DNA of 64,000 bases from Phycisphaerales bacterium (GTDB lineage Bacteria; Planctomycetota; Phycisphaerae; UBA1845). Made by a program: the position numbers and the translations under genes. The notes below the pieces were generated by a model that did not search any database, was not told where the DNA came from, and saw only the letters and a list, made by a program, of their open reading frames with translations. This document shows positions 27,208-35,839 of the stretch, one piece after another (position 1 is the first letter of the stretch; each line of letters begins with the position of its first letter). The stretch is from assembly GCA_020639115.1 (NCBI GenBank), contig JACKHG010000002.1:1-64000 (forward strand), given 5' to 3'.

Positions 27208-28447
27208 ATGTTCGGATCCATGAAGGACGCACTGCAGCGGGAACTCGCCAACATCCGCGACGCCGGCCTGTTCAAGGAGGAGCGGATCATCTGCGGGCCG
27301 CAGGGCGCGGAAATCACCGTCGAATTCCCGGAAGGCGGCCCCCGACGGACCGTCCTTAACTTCTGCGCCAACAACTACCTCGGCCTGTCCAGCCACCCCG
27401 ACGTCATCGCGGCGGCGCGGGCTGCGCTCGACAGCCACGGCTACGGCATGAGCAGCGTGCGCTTCATCTGCGGGACGCAGGACATCCACAAGCAGCTCGA
27501 GCGGCGCATCGCCGAGTTTCTCGGCACGGAGGACACGATCCTCTACGCCGCGTGCTTCGACGCGAACGGCGGCATCTTTGAACCGCTGCTCGGCGAGCAG
27601 GACGCCATCATCACCGACGCGCTCAACCACGCATCGATCATCGACGGCGTGCGGCTGTGCAAGGCGAAGCGCCACATCTTCGCCCACGCGGACATGGCGG
27701 AACTCGAGACAAAGCTGAAGGAGGCCCGCTCCGCGCGCTACCGGCTGATCGTGACCGACGGCGCCTTCAGCATGGACGGCGACATCGCCAGGCTCGATCA
27801 GATCTGCGACCTGGCGGACCGCTACGACGCCCTGGTGATGACCGACGAGTGCCACTGCACGGGTTTTCTGGGCAAGACCGGCCGCGGGGCGATCGAGCAC
27901 TGCGGCGTGATGGGCCGCGTGGACATCATCACCGGCACGCTCGGCAAGGCGCTCGGCGGAGCCTCCGGCGGGTTCACCACCGGCCGCAAGGAGATCATCG
28001 CGATGCTGCGGCAGCGTTCGCGGCCGTACCTGTTCAGCAACACGCTGGCGCCGGAGATAACAGCCGCCTCGCTCAAGGTGTTCGAGCTGCTGAGTGCTTC
28101 GACGGCCCTGCGCGACAAGCTGGAGGCCAACACGCTGCGCTTCCGCGAGAAGATGACGTCAGCCGGTTTCGACATCCGGCCCGGCGTGCACCCGATCGTG
28201 CCCATCATGCTCTACAATGCGAAGCTGGCCCAGGATTTCGCCCGGGACCTCTACGCCGAGGGGATTTACGTCATCGGCTTCTTCTACCCGGTGGTGGCCA
28301 AGGGCCAGGCCCGCATCCGCGTGCAGTTGTCCGCCGCGCACGAAACCGCCCACATCGACCAGGCGGTCGCCGCGTTCACGAAGATCGGCGCAGTACGGCA
28401 TCCTGCACCAGCAGCGCGACGAGATCATCGCCCAGTACGGTGAGTAA
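27208..28447 (+). CDS. kbl: Glycine C-acetyltransferase (2-amino-3-ketobutyrate CoA ligase), 3' end frameshifted
   Basis: A pyridoxal-phosphate enzyme of the alpha-oxoamine synthase family that converts 2-amino-3-oxobutyrate plus CoA to glycine and acetyl-CoA. Motifs: LNFCANNYLGLSSHP near residue 50, TDECHCTGFLG, and the PLP lysine in TGTLGKALGGASGG. The length matches the family (about 400 residues) up to AFTKIG near residue 390. The deposited frame then ends in an unlikely RHPAPAARRDHRPVR and stops at 28443. Another frame continues QYGILHQQRDEIIAQYGE and stops at 28445-28447, which matches the expected ending better, so a small indel near 28393 is inferred. Preceded by tdh and by a repeat-rich leader. 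Confidence 0.92.
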
Positions 28448-28646
28448 ACCGCAACGTTGGTCATCGATGCGTTGCAGGGGGCCAGGAATTCAAGGCGCGG
28501 AGCCGGAAAGGGGATGCGTATGGCCCCAAGCCCACCCCAGGCTTAATATGGCCTGCACCCTCACCGGTTGCTGCAGCGCATACGGCAATATTATCCGCGT
28601 CCCCGTCCGCCCGGTTGCGTTGGCACAACACGCGAGCGCACGCCCA

Positions 28647-29009
28647 CTACTGCGAGTGCTTCCCAAGCTCCGCGCGTAAGTGCGGTCCGATGATAGTGCT
28701 TAGGGTCGCTAGAATATCATCGTGCTTCGCCAGGTTCTCCACAAAAGACACGGCAATCAATTGCTGAACCTCTCTGCCACCACCTGCCATGTACTCCTCG
28801 AAGAAATCGAGCGTCCGCCTTGCCGGGAGGGCCTCAGCAATTTCTGCAGAACGCACCTGCTGCACAACGCATCGTGTAACCTCTCCCAAGAATACGTGCG
28901 GCAGAAGTTCATCGAAATCACGCAGATGCTCGTAGTATGCGGATTGCAATTCTGGAACGCGATACAGAAGTTCGGCGATGCAATCAACGAGTGGCATCGG
29001 GCTCGTCAT
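28647..29009 (-). CDS. DUF7674-like small protein
   Basis: A 120-residue acidic, helical protein: VPELQSAYYEHLRDFDELLPHVFLGEVTR at the N-terminus resembles the DUF7674 group (a short pattern of FPEL, YxEHL, LLPHxFxG), followed by a helical C-terminal half ending LGKHSQ. The family has no established function. The ATG at 29009 has GGGAGGGA four bases upstream; the ORF extension to 29042 is not supported. It sits at the left border of an accessory segment with IS remnants and a toxin-antitoxin pair, so it may be horizontally acquired. Confidence 0.55.
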   Translation of the reverse strand: MTSPMPLVDCIAELLYRVPELQSAYYEHLRDFDELLPHVFLGEVTRCVVQQVRSAEIAEALPARRTLDFFEEYMAGGGREVQQLIAVSFVENLAKHDDILATLSTIIGPHLRAELGKHSQ

Positions 29010-29124
29010 ACTAGTTCCCTCCCGACGCTGACCGAAGTTCATCCATCATCTGCCGGGCAGCGGCTCGATCGGTTGGACCACGACAAAGGTGTCAGGACCG
29101 ATGGCATGAAGCCAATGGCACCTG

Positions 29125-30321
29125 TCATTTCGTTCGTTGATAATACCAGGATCTGGGTTTCAACAACAGGTCGTGCGGTTTGGCTCGGCGTTTGACGCGG
29201 CGCGGTTCGTAGCGGTCGGGCCGACAGGGCAGGCGGTCGCGGGCCAGGGCGTGGATCAGGTAGCGCAGCAGATCGTGCACGCCAGACGGAGGCGGCGCAT
29301 GCAGCAGCAGCAGGGGCAGCGCGTGCCGCAGGCGGTGCAGCGTGCCGGTAAAGCTCAACGCACGCGGGTCGCACCCCGCGTGCTGCGCCACCCGCCACAT
29401 CGCCACCCGCGCCAGGTTGTACACCAGCACGTGCATCGCGATCTCCTTGGCGACCACCTCCACGCTCTTGCCCCGCAGCACGTCCATCCCCAAGTGCGTC
29501 TTCAGGCTGCGCAGGTTCAACTCCGCCGTCCACCGGCAGCGGTACAGCGCCCGGATCTCGTCCGCGGGCGTCTCGACCGGGTCCAGCAAGGTGGTCGCGA
29601 CCACAATGGTGCGGCTGCGGAATCCCTTGATGGCGTGGGTGATCCGCACCAGCCGCACGGGCAACAACGCCGGCAAACGCTCGAACTCCTCGCGGCTGAG
29701 GCCGCACGAGGCCCGCCACTGCGCCGGCCGCGACCACACCGTGATGACGTCGCCGCGGCCCAGCCGCAGGCCCCTACGGAAGTCCACCTTGCGCTTCTGA
29801 TGCAGCCGGAAATCGCTGAAGACCCCGCAGTCGAGCAGTTGGGCCATATCGGTGTACGCACCGTAGGCGCGATCGCCCAACACCACGTCGCCGGGCGCAA
29901 AACAGCTCCACAGCCGGCGAAACAAGGTCAATTCATGGGGGCGCTGCGCATCTACCGTCAGATCGACGATCGCGCCGGTGGCATGGCAGAACACCGCCAC
30001 GAACTGCGCGATCGGAAAGCCACAACCGCGCTGCTGCGCCGCGGGTTGCGGAAAAACCGCCTGCAATTCCGGCGTGTCGGGCATGGTCGCACTGGAGCCA
30101 TCCACCACCCAGACGCGTCGGCCGCACCAGCGGGCCGTGGCAGCGCGCGGGGTCCACAGCCGCTCCGCCAACGCGCTCAGCGCCTGACGAATGACCTCGA
30201 ACGGCAGACGTCTGCGCGCCTGGCAGTAGGCGGACGGATCCGGCGAGGCCACGACAAAGGTGTCAGGACCCTTTGTTGCCGTCAAAGGTGTCAGGACCGA
30301 ATGGCATGAAGCCAACGGCAC
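29125..30321 (-). CDS. IS4-family DDE transposase, N-terminally truncated
   Basis: About 355 transposase residues are readable. The three acidic residues of the DDE site are visible: VWVVDGSSATMPD, VVLGDRAYGAY, and the glutamate in YRCRWTAELNLRSLKTHLG, which matches the Y-R-E-K signature of IS4. The C-terminal part MDVLRGKSVEVVAKEIAMH is also typical. The first 30-40 residues of the open frame (to about VASPDPSAY) are translated terminal-repeat sequence of a neighbouring copy, so the genuine N-terminus, usually about 100 residues, is missing. Transposition from this copy is therefore doubtful. Confidence 0.75.
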   Translation of the reverse strand: MPLASCHSVLTPLTATKGPDTFVVASPDPSAYCQARRRLPFEVIRQALSALAERLWTPRAATARWCGRRVWVVDGSSATMPDTPELQAVFPQPAAQQRGCGFPIAQFVAVFCHATGAIVDLTVDAQRPHELTLFRRLWSCFAPGDVVLGDRAYGAYTDMAQLLDCGVFSDFRLHQKRKVDFRRGLRLGRGDVITVWSRPAQWRASCGLSREEFERLPALLPVRLVRITHAIKGFRSRTIVVATTLLDPVETPADEIRALYRCRWTAELNLRSLKTHLGMDVLRGKSVEVVAKEIAMHVLVYNLARVAMWRVAQHAGCDPRALSFTGTLHRLRHALPLLLLHAPPPSGVHDLLRYLIHALARDRLPCRPDRYEPRRVKRRAKPHDLLLKPRSWYYQRTK

Positions 30322-30324
30322 CTG

Positions 30325-30770
30325 TCATGTCATTCGTTGATGATACCAGGATCTGGGTTTCGACAATAGGTCGTCCGGTTTGGCTCGGCGTTTGACGCGG
30401 CGCGCTTCGTAGCGGTCGGGCCGATACGATCGGCGGTCGCAGGCCAGCGCGTGGATCAGGTACCGCAGCAGATCATGCACGCCGGACGGTGGCGGCGCAT
30501 GCAGCAACAGCAGGGGCAGCGCGTGCCGCAGACGGTGCAGCGTTCCGGTAAAGCTCAACGCACGCGGATCGCACCCCGCGTGCTGCGCCACCCGCCACAT
30601 CGCCCTCGGCGCCGGGTTGTACACCAGTACGGGCATCGAGATCTCCTCGGCGACCACCTCCACGCTCTTGCCCCGCAGCACTTCCATAGTGCGTCTTCAG
30701 GCTGCGCAGGTTCAACTCCGCCGTCCACCGGCAGCGGCACAGCGCCCGGATCTCGTCCGCGGGCATCTCG
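30325..30770 (-). pseudogene. Remnant of a second IS4-family transposase
   Basis: The readable C-terminal 120 residues (VLRGKSVEVVAEEISMPVLV to the end) match the neighbouring transposase, with substitutions such as NPAPRAMW for NLARVAMW. At 30683-30690 a five-base deletion relative to the first copy shifts the frame upstream. Similarity stops at about 30770. No start codon or DDE residues upstream survive. Confidence 0.75.
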
Positions 30771-30980
30771 CGGTGGAAGCGATTCGGCATGCGGTACGCC
30801 GCGGCGCGCACGACGGCACGCCGACATGGCGGACGCGGACAGCCGCGCCTGGCCCTGGAGTCCACGCTCCGCCCCCGCAAGGATGCACGATGACGTGAAA
30901 ACGACTCCCGACCCCTTGGATTCACCCGACGCCTTGGATTCACCCCTTAAATTCACCAGGGCGGCGTGTCCCAACCAACC

Positions 30981-31556
30981 CTAGATGACGTCGGCGAAAT
31001 CTTGAAGTGCGCTTACGGTTGACGGCAATGACTGATGACGGAGCGTATCGAGATACTCGGCAGCGGATTTGGGAGGATTCTTCAAGCTCGCCCTGTGGGC
31101 CCTTACAGCCCGACAGACTTGGCCGGGCGACAGATCGATGAGGTAGTGCACGAATTCATCGGGATGCTGAGCATCGATCCCGTAGGTCACGAGAACTGCG
31201 GGCGGAAATTCCTTCAGGTTGGCAGTAACGATGACGTCGGCCCGTGCGCGAATAGCAGCCGCGAGTACATGCCGATCGTCAGGATCCGGCAGCGTCAATG
31301 CTGGAATCAGGTCCTCATAGCCTTCCACAAGGCAATCGAGAACTGTCGCGCTCATCAAATCGCGCGTACGTTCAAGTCGTGGTCTGGAGAGGTCGGTGCG
31401 GTCGGCCAACAGGCTGCGGATCCACTCTTCGTGGATCTCAGCGGTCCAGCGTGCGCGAAACAACTCGGTCGCGGCGAGATTCATCAGCAGATCTCGCAGT
31501 GGCGCCGGATACAACACCGATGCGTCGTAAAGGGCCGTAAATGTCGCCACGATCAA
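30981..31556 (-). CDS. PIN-domain toxin of a type II toxin-antitoxin pair
   Basis: A 191-residue PIN-domain protein. Conserved acidic residues are visible in LYDASVLYPAPLRD, TAEIHEEWI and LPDPDDRHVLAAAIRA, with VIVTANLKEFP closing the core, a pattern found in long PIN_3-type toxins. PIN toxins cleave RNA, commonly tRNA or mRNA, and are blocked by the cognate antitoxin. The start is TTG at 31554-31556, overlapping the antitoxin stop TGA by four bases as TTGA; a GTG at 31550 is an alternative. Translation coupling with the upstream antitoxin fits a toxin-antitoxin operon. Confidence 0.82.
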   Translation of the reverse strand: MIVATFTALYDASVLYPAPLRDLLMNLAATELFRARWTAEIHEEWIRSLLADRTDLSRPRLERTRDLMSATVLDCLVEGYEDLIPALTLPDPDDRHVLAAAIRARADVIVTANLKEFPPAVLVTYGIDAQHPDEFVHYLIDLSPGQVCRAVRAHRASLKNPPKSAAEYLDTLRHQSLPSTVSALQDFADVI

Positions 31557-32020
31557 TAGCCCATATCGAGTTCCTGACCTTCTGCTGCCAGTCGCTCAAG
31601 CGCCCGTGCGCGCTCGTCTTCGGCCCGCTGCTTGAATGTGAGCAAGTCTGCAAATCTAATGCGTCGGTGCTTGCCTACCTTGTGAAAGGGCAGCTTGCCC
31701 TGTTCAAGCATCTTGATCAAGAATGGCCGCGAGACATTCAGTAGGTCCGCAGCGCGCTGCGTCGTCAATTCGGCATGAATTGGAATCAGCGTCACAGCAT
31801 TTCCCTGCGCCATTTGCGTCAGAATCTCCGCCAGCAGTCGCACTGCGGGGAGAGGTAACTCAACCGGTTCAGGTGCCTTGCCATTGCCCCGCGGCTGAAC
31901 CCGAAAGTCCCGCACATGCCCTAGCAACTGCGCCAGCCGACGGCTGGACTCTTTCGCGAGCGCCGCTTCTTCGTCAGTAGGCGTCACTGGACCAATCGGT
32001 TCCCCGAGTAGCGTTGCCAT
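31553..32020 (-). CDS. HTH antitoxin partner of the PIN toxin
   Basis: A 155-residue protein whose C-terminal half has an excisionase/AlpA-like helix-turn-helix: LTTQRAADLLNVSRPFLIKM, then LPFHKVGKHRRIRFADLL. The N-terminal half is helical and ends in a Pro/Glu-rich linker. In this toxin family the partner antitoxin is an HTH protein of just this architecture; it neutralises the toxin and represses its own promoter. The start at 32020 is preferred since AGGAGG lies ten bases upstream; an ATG at 32029 is too close to it. The gene order antitoxin-toxin with a four-base overlap is typical. Confidence 0.8.
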   Translation of the reverse strand: MATLLGEPIGPVTPTDEEAALAKESSRRLAQLLGHVRDFRVQPRGNGKAPEPVELPLPAVRLLAEILTQMAQGNAVTLIPIHAELTTQRAADLLNVSRPFLIKMLEQGKLPFHKVGKHRRIRFADLLTFKQRAEDERARALERLAAEGQELDMGY

Positions 32021-32054
32021 GGGTCGCATGCCTCCTGTCTCGTGTCCACTGAAC

Positions 32055-32091
32055 ACTATACCGCATAAACGAAATAAACGTAATAAACGAA
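32055..32091 (-). promoter_or_regulatory. Promoter and 9-bp iterated operator of the toxin-antitoxin operon
   Basis: On the minus strand a TATAGT minus-10 box (32055-32060) precedes the antitoxin start by about 35 bases. Three copies of ATAAACG (plus-strand reading) start at 32065, 32074 and 32083, exactly nine bases apart, and cover the spacer and minus-35 position (TTACGT). Iterated sites over the promoter are the expected binding target for antitoxin autoregulation. Confidence 0.55.
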
Positions 32092-32131
32092 TTTTGCGAA
32101 ATGGTGCCGGCTGTCGCGATCAATCCATAAC

Positions 32132-32148
32132 TACTTATAACATAAGTA
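32132..32148. promoter_or_regulatory. Perfect palindrome TACTTAT-AAC-ATAAGTA
   Basis: Two 7-base arms separated by three bases form a perfect inverted repeat in a short AT-rich patch upstream of the toxin-antitoxin promoter. Size and symmetry suit a dimeric regulator, but no cognate protein is identified. Confidence 0.4.
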
Positions 32149-32684
32149 CATATGGAGCATGGTGGCGGTGGGGTGGCTCCGTCGGGTCGCCATAGTGGCG
32201 CAAGCAGGGGGTCGCAGACCACGACAAAGGTGACCATGACAAAGATGTCGGGACTTTTTGTTGCCGTCCTTCTTGCCGTCATCCGTGCGGAGGGCGCGAC
32301 AGCCAAGTCGATGAAGAGCGGGATGCGTACGCCCGACCACGCTCCGGTCGATTGCCGAAAGAGAGCGTTCGGCCTGATTAAGGAAAATACTCATGGAGCG
32401 TTCGCGCTTGACGCATCGGGGCTAATGGGCGACCCCGCTTCTGTTCTATTCGCAAATGATTCTCTGACTCTCGCGGGCCACAACTTCAGAACGTGGGAGG
32501 ACGGCGGGGGTACCCGCCGCAAGGCGCCAGCGTGGCCAGGTCCGGACGCGTGTAACGCACACGTCACAGCCGCCGCACCGTGGGCCGTCTTGCCCGGCGC
32601 GCCATATACCTCCAGCGTTGTGCCGGGTTGGGCTCGCAGGCGAGCGCGCACCGCGATGCGCAACCTGCCGGAGGATCGCAAACC
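32149..32684. other. Intergenic region with IS-end remnant, no convincing gene
   Basis: The stretch near 32219-32274 contains CCACGACAAAGGTG and TTTTTGTTGCCGTC, resembling the IS4-element ends at 29080 and 30250. A 193-residue open frame here has no ribosome binding site or family resemblance and probably is not a gene. The rest leads into the aldo/keto reductase. Confidence 0.45.
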
Positions 32685-33716
32685 ATGGAATACCGACAGT
32701 TGGGCCGCTCAGGTCTCAAAGTACCCGCGCTGAGCTTCGGCACCGGGACGTTCGGCGGCAAAGGCGAACTCTTCAAGGCCTGGGGCGGCAGCGACGTCGC
32801 CGAAGCCACCCGCATGGTGGACATCTGCCTCGAGGCCGGGTTGACGATGTTCGATTCAGCCGACATCTACTCGGACGGCGCCGCGGAGGAGATCCTCGGG
32901 CAGGCCATCAAGGGGCGGCGCGATCAGGTGCTCCTCTCCACCAAGGGCACCTTCCGCTCCGGGCCCGGCCCCAACGACGTCGGCTCCTCCCGCCATCACC
33001 TCACCGACGCGGTGAACGCAAGCCTGCGCCGGCTGGGGACCGACTACATCGACCTCTACCAACTGCATGGCTTCGATGCGTTGACGCCGGTGGAGGAGGT
33101 GCTCGGCACGCTCGACGACCTCGTACGCGTCGGCAAGATCCGGTACATCGGCTGTTCGAACTTCTCGGGCTGGCACCTCATGAAATCGCTGGCCACGGCG
33201 GAAAGGTACGGGCTCGCGCGGTACGTGGCGCACCAGGCTTACTACTCGCTCGTGGGCCGCGACTACGAGTGGGAGCTGATGCCCCTGGGCCTCGACCAGG
33301 AAGTGGGCGCGGTCGTCTGGAGCCCGCTTGGCTGGGGACGCCTGACCGGCAAGGTCCGACGCGGTCAGCCGTTGCCCCCGACCAGCCGCCTGCAAAGCAA
33401 GACGTCCAACGATTTCGGCCCCCAGGTCCCGGAGGAATACCTGTACCGCGTGGTCGACGCGCTGGACGAGGTGAGCAAAGAGACCGGCAAAACGGTGCCG
33501 CAGATCGCCCTCAACTGGCTGCTGCAGAGGCCGACCGTGGCGAGCGTGATCGTCGGGGCCCGCAACGCGGAGCAACTGCGCCAGAACCTCGGTGCAGTCG
33601 GATGGAACCTCACGCCGGAGCAAGTGGCCAGGTTGGACGCCGCGAGCGACACATCGCTCGCGTACCCCTATTGGCATCAACGCGGCTTCACGGAGCGCAA
33701 TCCAGCGCCCGTGTAG
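32685..33716 (+). CDS. Aldo/keto reductase
   Basis: A 343-residue NADPH-dependent oxidoreductase of the AKR superfamily (voltage-gated potassium channel beta-subunit-like group). It has the complete catalytic tetrad: Asp and Tyr in DSADIYSDG, Lys in LSTKGTF and His in LYQLHGFD. The C-terminal cofactor region SVIVGARNAEQLRQNL is also conserved. It probably reduces or oxidises a carbonyl or sugar substrate; the substrate is not evident. The ATG at 32685 has CGGAGG about ten bases upstream; the open frame further upstream is unrelated. The gene stands alone between the accessory segment and the aromatic amino acid genes. Confidence 0.92.
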   Translation: MEYRQLGRSGLKVPALSFGTGTFGGKGELFKAWGGSDVAEATRMVDICLEAGLTMFDSADIYSDGAAEEILGQAIKGRRDQVLLSTKGTFRSGPGPNDVGSSRHHLTDAVNASLRRLGTDYIDLYQLHGFDALTPVEEVLGTLDDLVRVGKIRYIGCSNFSGWHLMKSLATAERYGLARYVAHQAYYSLVGRDYEWELMPLGLDQEVGAVVWSPLGWGRLTGKVRRGQPLPPTSRLQSKTSNDFGPQVPEEYLYRVVDALDEVSKETGKTVPQIALNWLLQRPTVASVIVGARNAEQLRQNLGAVGWNLTPEQVARLDAASDTSLAYPYWHQRGFTERNPAPV

Positions 33717-33825
33717 CGCCAGTTCCGGACGAAGTGGGGTATCCACCGGAAGCAGCGCTGAAATCTCCCGGCGTCTGCAGACCCTTCTCCAGGCAACCGA
33801 CGCAAATCACCGGCCAACACTGGAC

Positions 33826-33855
33826 TTCGCGTCCATTCGTGTCAATTCGCGGTTC
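33826..33855. repeat. Ten-base tandem repeat
   Basis: Three consecutive units TTCGCGTCCA, TTCGTGTCAA and TTCGCGGTTC are recognisable between the aldo/keto reductase and phhA. They resemble widespread intergenic TTCGTGTC-type repeats. No gene overlaps. Confidence 0.5.
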
Positions 33856-33916
33856 CGGGACTATTGAAAAAACACAATCCCGCCTGCGGGAAAGTGGGCC
33901 GATCAGCCCTCACGGC

Positions 33917-34855
33917 TCAAGTCCGCGCCACCTCGCGTGTCACGGCGTCGATGAAGCTGCGGACGTCCGCCTCGCTCACCGCGGGCTCGCCGGGGCTGAC
34001 GTTGCCGAGCTTACCCTCGCGCATCCAGGCCTCGAGACGGTCGACCTCCTCGAAGAGGTGGTCGAACGAATCGATCACGAAGAGCAGCGGCTGATAGTGG
34101 TGGATCTCGAAATATTGATTGATCACCCATTCGAGCTGGAAGGGAAAGCGCTGCACGCGCAGGTTTTCCACGCAGTTCTCGATCTCGCCGTACGAGCTGA
34201 GCAGCCCGCTGCCGTAGACGCAGACGTCGCCGGCGCCTCCGCCCGGGCGGCGCATCAGCCCGAACTCGATGGTGAACCAGAAGAACCGCGCCATCGCCTT
34301 GATCACGCTCTCGAGCTTCTGCTCGCGCTCCGCGACGTTGGCGATCTGCGCCGCAAGCTCCGCCGCGGTATGCGCCACCTCGCCGAAGCGCACCAGCACG
34401 TCGGCGAACACCTTGTCGGTGTGCATAGGCACGTGACCCGCCACGTCGTGGAAGATGTCCGGCTCGGGCAGGTAGTCGAGGGTCGCACCATCGCGAATCG
34501 TGATCGTGGTGGGAAACGCCCGCTCGCGGAGGCAGTCGAAGAACATGAAGGCCGGAACGTACCCGCTGACCGCTTTCGCGGAGAACCCGCTCAGGGGCTC
34601 CAAGAACCGGTTGATGTCTTCGAGCCGGGGCACGCGGTCCGCCGGCAGGGCGAGCTTGTGCACGCCCTCGAGGAACTTGGGGTTGGCGTATTTTTCCCAC
34701 CGGGGCAGGATGCGCGCATAGAGCCGGCGCCACGTATCCTGGTTTTCCTCGCTGTACAGTTCGTACGGCTGGCGGATGTAGAGCTCGCCCTTGGACTGGG
34801 CCTCCTCGATGAAGGGCGCCTGCGTCGTGGTGAGTCCGGAACGGTCCGTGGACAT
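33917..34855 (-). CDS. phhA: Phenylalanine 4-monooxygenase
   Basis: A 312-residue pterin- and iron-dependent aromatic amino acid hydroxylase that converts phenylalanine to tyrosine. The iron-binding motif HDVAGH (His136, His141) lies within DIFHDVAGHVPMH, and the third ligand is the glutamate in FFWFTIEFGL. The region SGYVPAFMFFDCLRERAFP corresponds to the pterin-binding part. The ATG at 34855 follows GGAG; the open frame beyond it is non-coding. It heads a minus-strand neighbourhood with flavin reductase, DUF4177 and homogentisate dioxygenase genes, indicating a catabolic role. The C-terminal regulatory extension of the eukaryotic enzyme is absent, as in other bacterial forms. Confidence 0.94.
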   Translation of the reverse strand: MSTDRSGLTTTQAPFIEEAQSKGELYIRQPYELYSEENQDTWRRLYARILPRWEKYANPKFLEGVHKLALPADRVPRLEDINRFLEPLSGFSAKAVSGYVPAFMFFDCLRERAFPTTITIRDGATLDYLPEPDIFHDVAGHVPMHTDKVFADVLVRFGEVAHTAAELAAQIANVAEREQKLESVIKAMARFFWFTIEFGLMRRPGGGAGDVCVYGSGLLSSYGEIENCVENLRVQRFPFQLEWVINQYFEIHHYQPLLFVIDSFDHLFEEVDRLEAWMREGKLGNVSPGEPAVSEADVRSFIDAVTREVART

Positions 34856-34957
34856 CGCTGTGGGCTCCGGTTGATGGGGTTGCGGAAACCGCGTCGGCCG
34901 ACAGGCGCCGGCGGCCCGCCGGAAACACAAAAACATGGAACTGCCCGAGAAGGATTA

Positions 34958-35578
34958 TTATCCGATCGTCGGGCGGGGCAAGTCAAACCGGTCCGTCGTG
35001 CGCACGTAGCCGCTGCGCCCCATCCGGCCGATGGTGAGAAGCTTGCCGTCATCGAGCAGGCCGTCGGCGGCGAGAAATCTGTCGTCGACGTGAATGGCGA
35101 CGACTCGCCCAAAGACGACCGCGGTGGCCCCGGGGCCCTCGCCGAACTCCACGATGCGCTCGAGGCGGCACTCGCAGTTCACCGGCGATTCCCCCACCAG
35201 CGCCGGCTGAACCATCGTCGCCGGCCGCGGCGTGAAACCGGCGGCTGCGAACTCGTCGACCTCCGGTGCATACGCCGCGCTGGTCTGGTTCATCGCCGCG
35301 CCCATGGCATCCGTCACGACCGCGGCAACGAACTCGCCCGTCGCCTCCACGTTGACCAGGGTGTCCTTCTTCGCGCCCGCGCGGTTGCGGCCCGGACAGA
35401 ACATCAGGATCGGCGGCCGGGCGCACACCATGTTGAAAAAGCTGAACGGCGCGAGGTTGCGCACGCCATCCGCCGCCACCGTGGAGATAAACCCGATGGG
35501 CCGGGGCGTGACGAACGTGATGCACAGGCTGTAGACGTCCTGCCAGGACTTTTCGGTGTTGGCGATATCGATGTACAT
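34958..35578 (-). CDS. Flavin reductase-like FMN-binding protein
   Basis: A 206-residue protein of the flavin reductase / split-barrel FMN-binding family: SLCITFVTPRPIGFISTVA, NLAPFSFFNMVCARPPILMF, and KKDTLVNVEATGEF are the conserved FMN-contacting segments. It could supply reduced flavin to an oxygenase or act as an independent reductase. The start is the ATG at 35576-35578, which gives the family-typical N-terminus MYIDIAN; no strong Shine-Dalgarno is visible. It is separated from the DUF4177 gene by 26 bases and probably shares its transcript with phhA and hmgA. Confidence 0.85.
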   Translation of the reverse strand: MYIDIANTEKSWQDVYSLCITFVTPRPIGFISTVAADGVRNLAPFSFFNMVCARPPILMFCPGRNRAGAKKDTLVNVEATGEFVAAVVTDAMGAAMNQTSAAYAPEVDEFAAAGFTPRPATMVQPALVGESPVNCECRLERIVEFGEGPGATAVVFGRVVAIHVDDRFLAADGLLDDGKLLTIGRMGRSGYVRTTDRFDLPRPTIG

Positions 35579-35604
35579 ATTGAAGATTCTCGATCGGCGG
35601 CGCG

Positions 35605-35811
35605 TCAGCGCGCCAGTTCGCGCTCCAGGATGATCTCGTAGTACTTGGCGGCGCCGTACGCACCGATGCCCGGCGAGAAGACCTGCACGAGCCGCCAACC
35701 CTCGCGGGCGTGCTCGTCGATGATTCGCTGATAGCTGGCCTTGGCTTCGTGGCGGACCGACATCCACCCCTCCCCCAGCCGCACGAACTTATACTCGTAT
35801 TTTTGCCGCAT
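35605..35811 (-). CDS. DUF4177 small protein
   Basis: A 68-residue protein starting MRQKYEYKFVRLGEG, followed by IIDEHAREGWRLVQVFSPG and ending KYYEIILERELAR. This is the complete DUF4177 pattern (YEYKxV, GWELV, YYEIIFERE). Function is not established for the family. It sits between the flavin reductase gene and hmgA on the same strand with short spacing (26 and 28 bases), so it is probably co-transcribed with the aromatic catabolic genes. Confidence 0.8.
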   Translation of the reverse strand: MRQKYEYKFVRLGEGWMSVRHEAKASYQRIIDEHAREGWRLVQVFSPGIGAYGAAKYYEIILERELAR

Positions 35812-35839
35812 CTTGGCGCTCCGCCCGACCTGCCGAGGC

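Larger units (their letters stand above)
29084..30770. mobile_element. Two partial tandem copies of an IS4-family element
   Basis: The segment 29086-29575 recurs with about 90 percent similarity at 30285-30770. Both begin with CAAAGGTGTCAGGACC, then GGCATGAAGCC, then CACCTGTCAT, which look like the terminal region of the element. Copy one retains most of the transposase; copy two keeps only the 3' third and has small deletions. A further end-like sequence with TTTGTTGCCGTC occurs at 30269-30281 and again at 32259-32271. Neither copy is intact, so both are probably immobile. Confidence 0.7.

Noticed and set aside
32152..32733. A 193-residue open frame upstream of the aldo/keto reductase
   Set aside because: No ribosome binding site, no family pattern, and it includes an IS-end-like sequence; it also overlaps the true start of the reductase.
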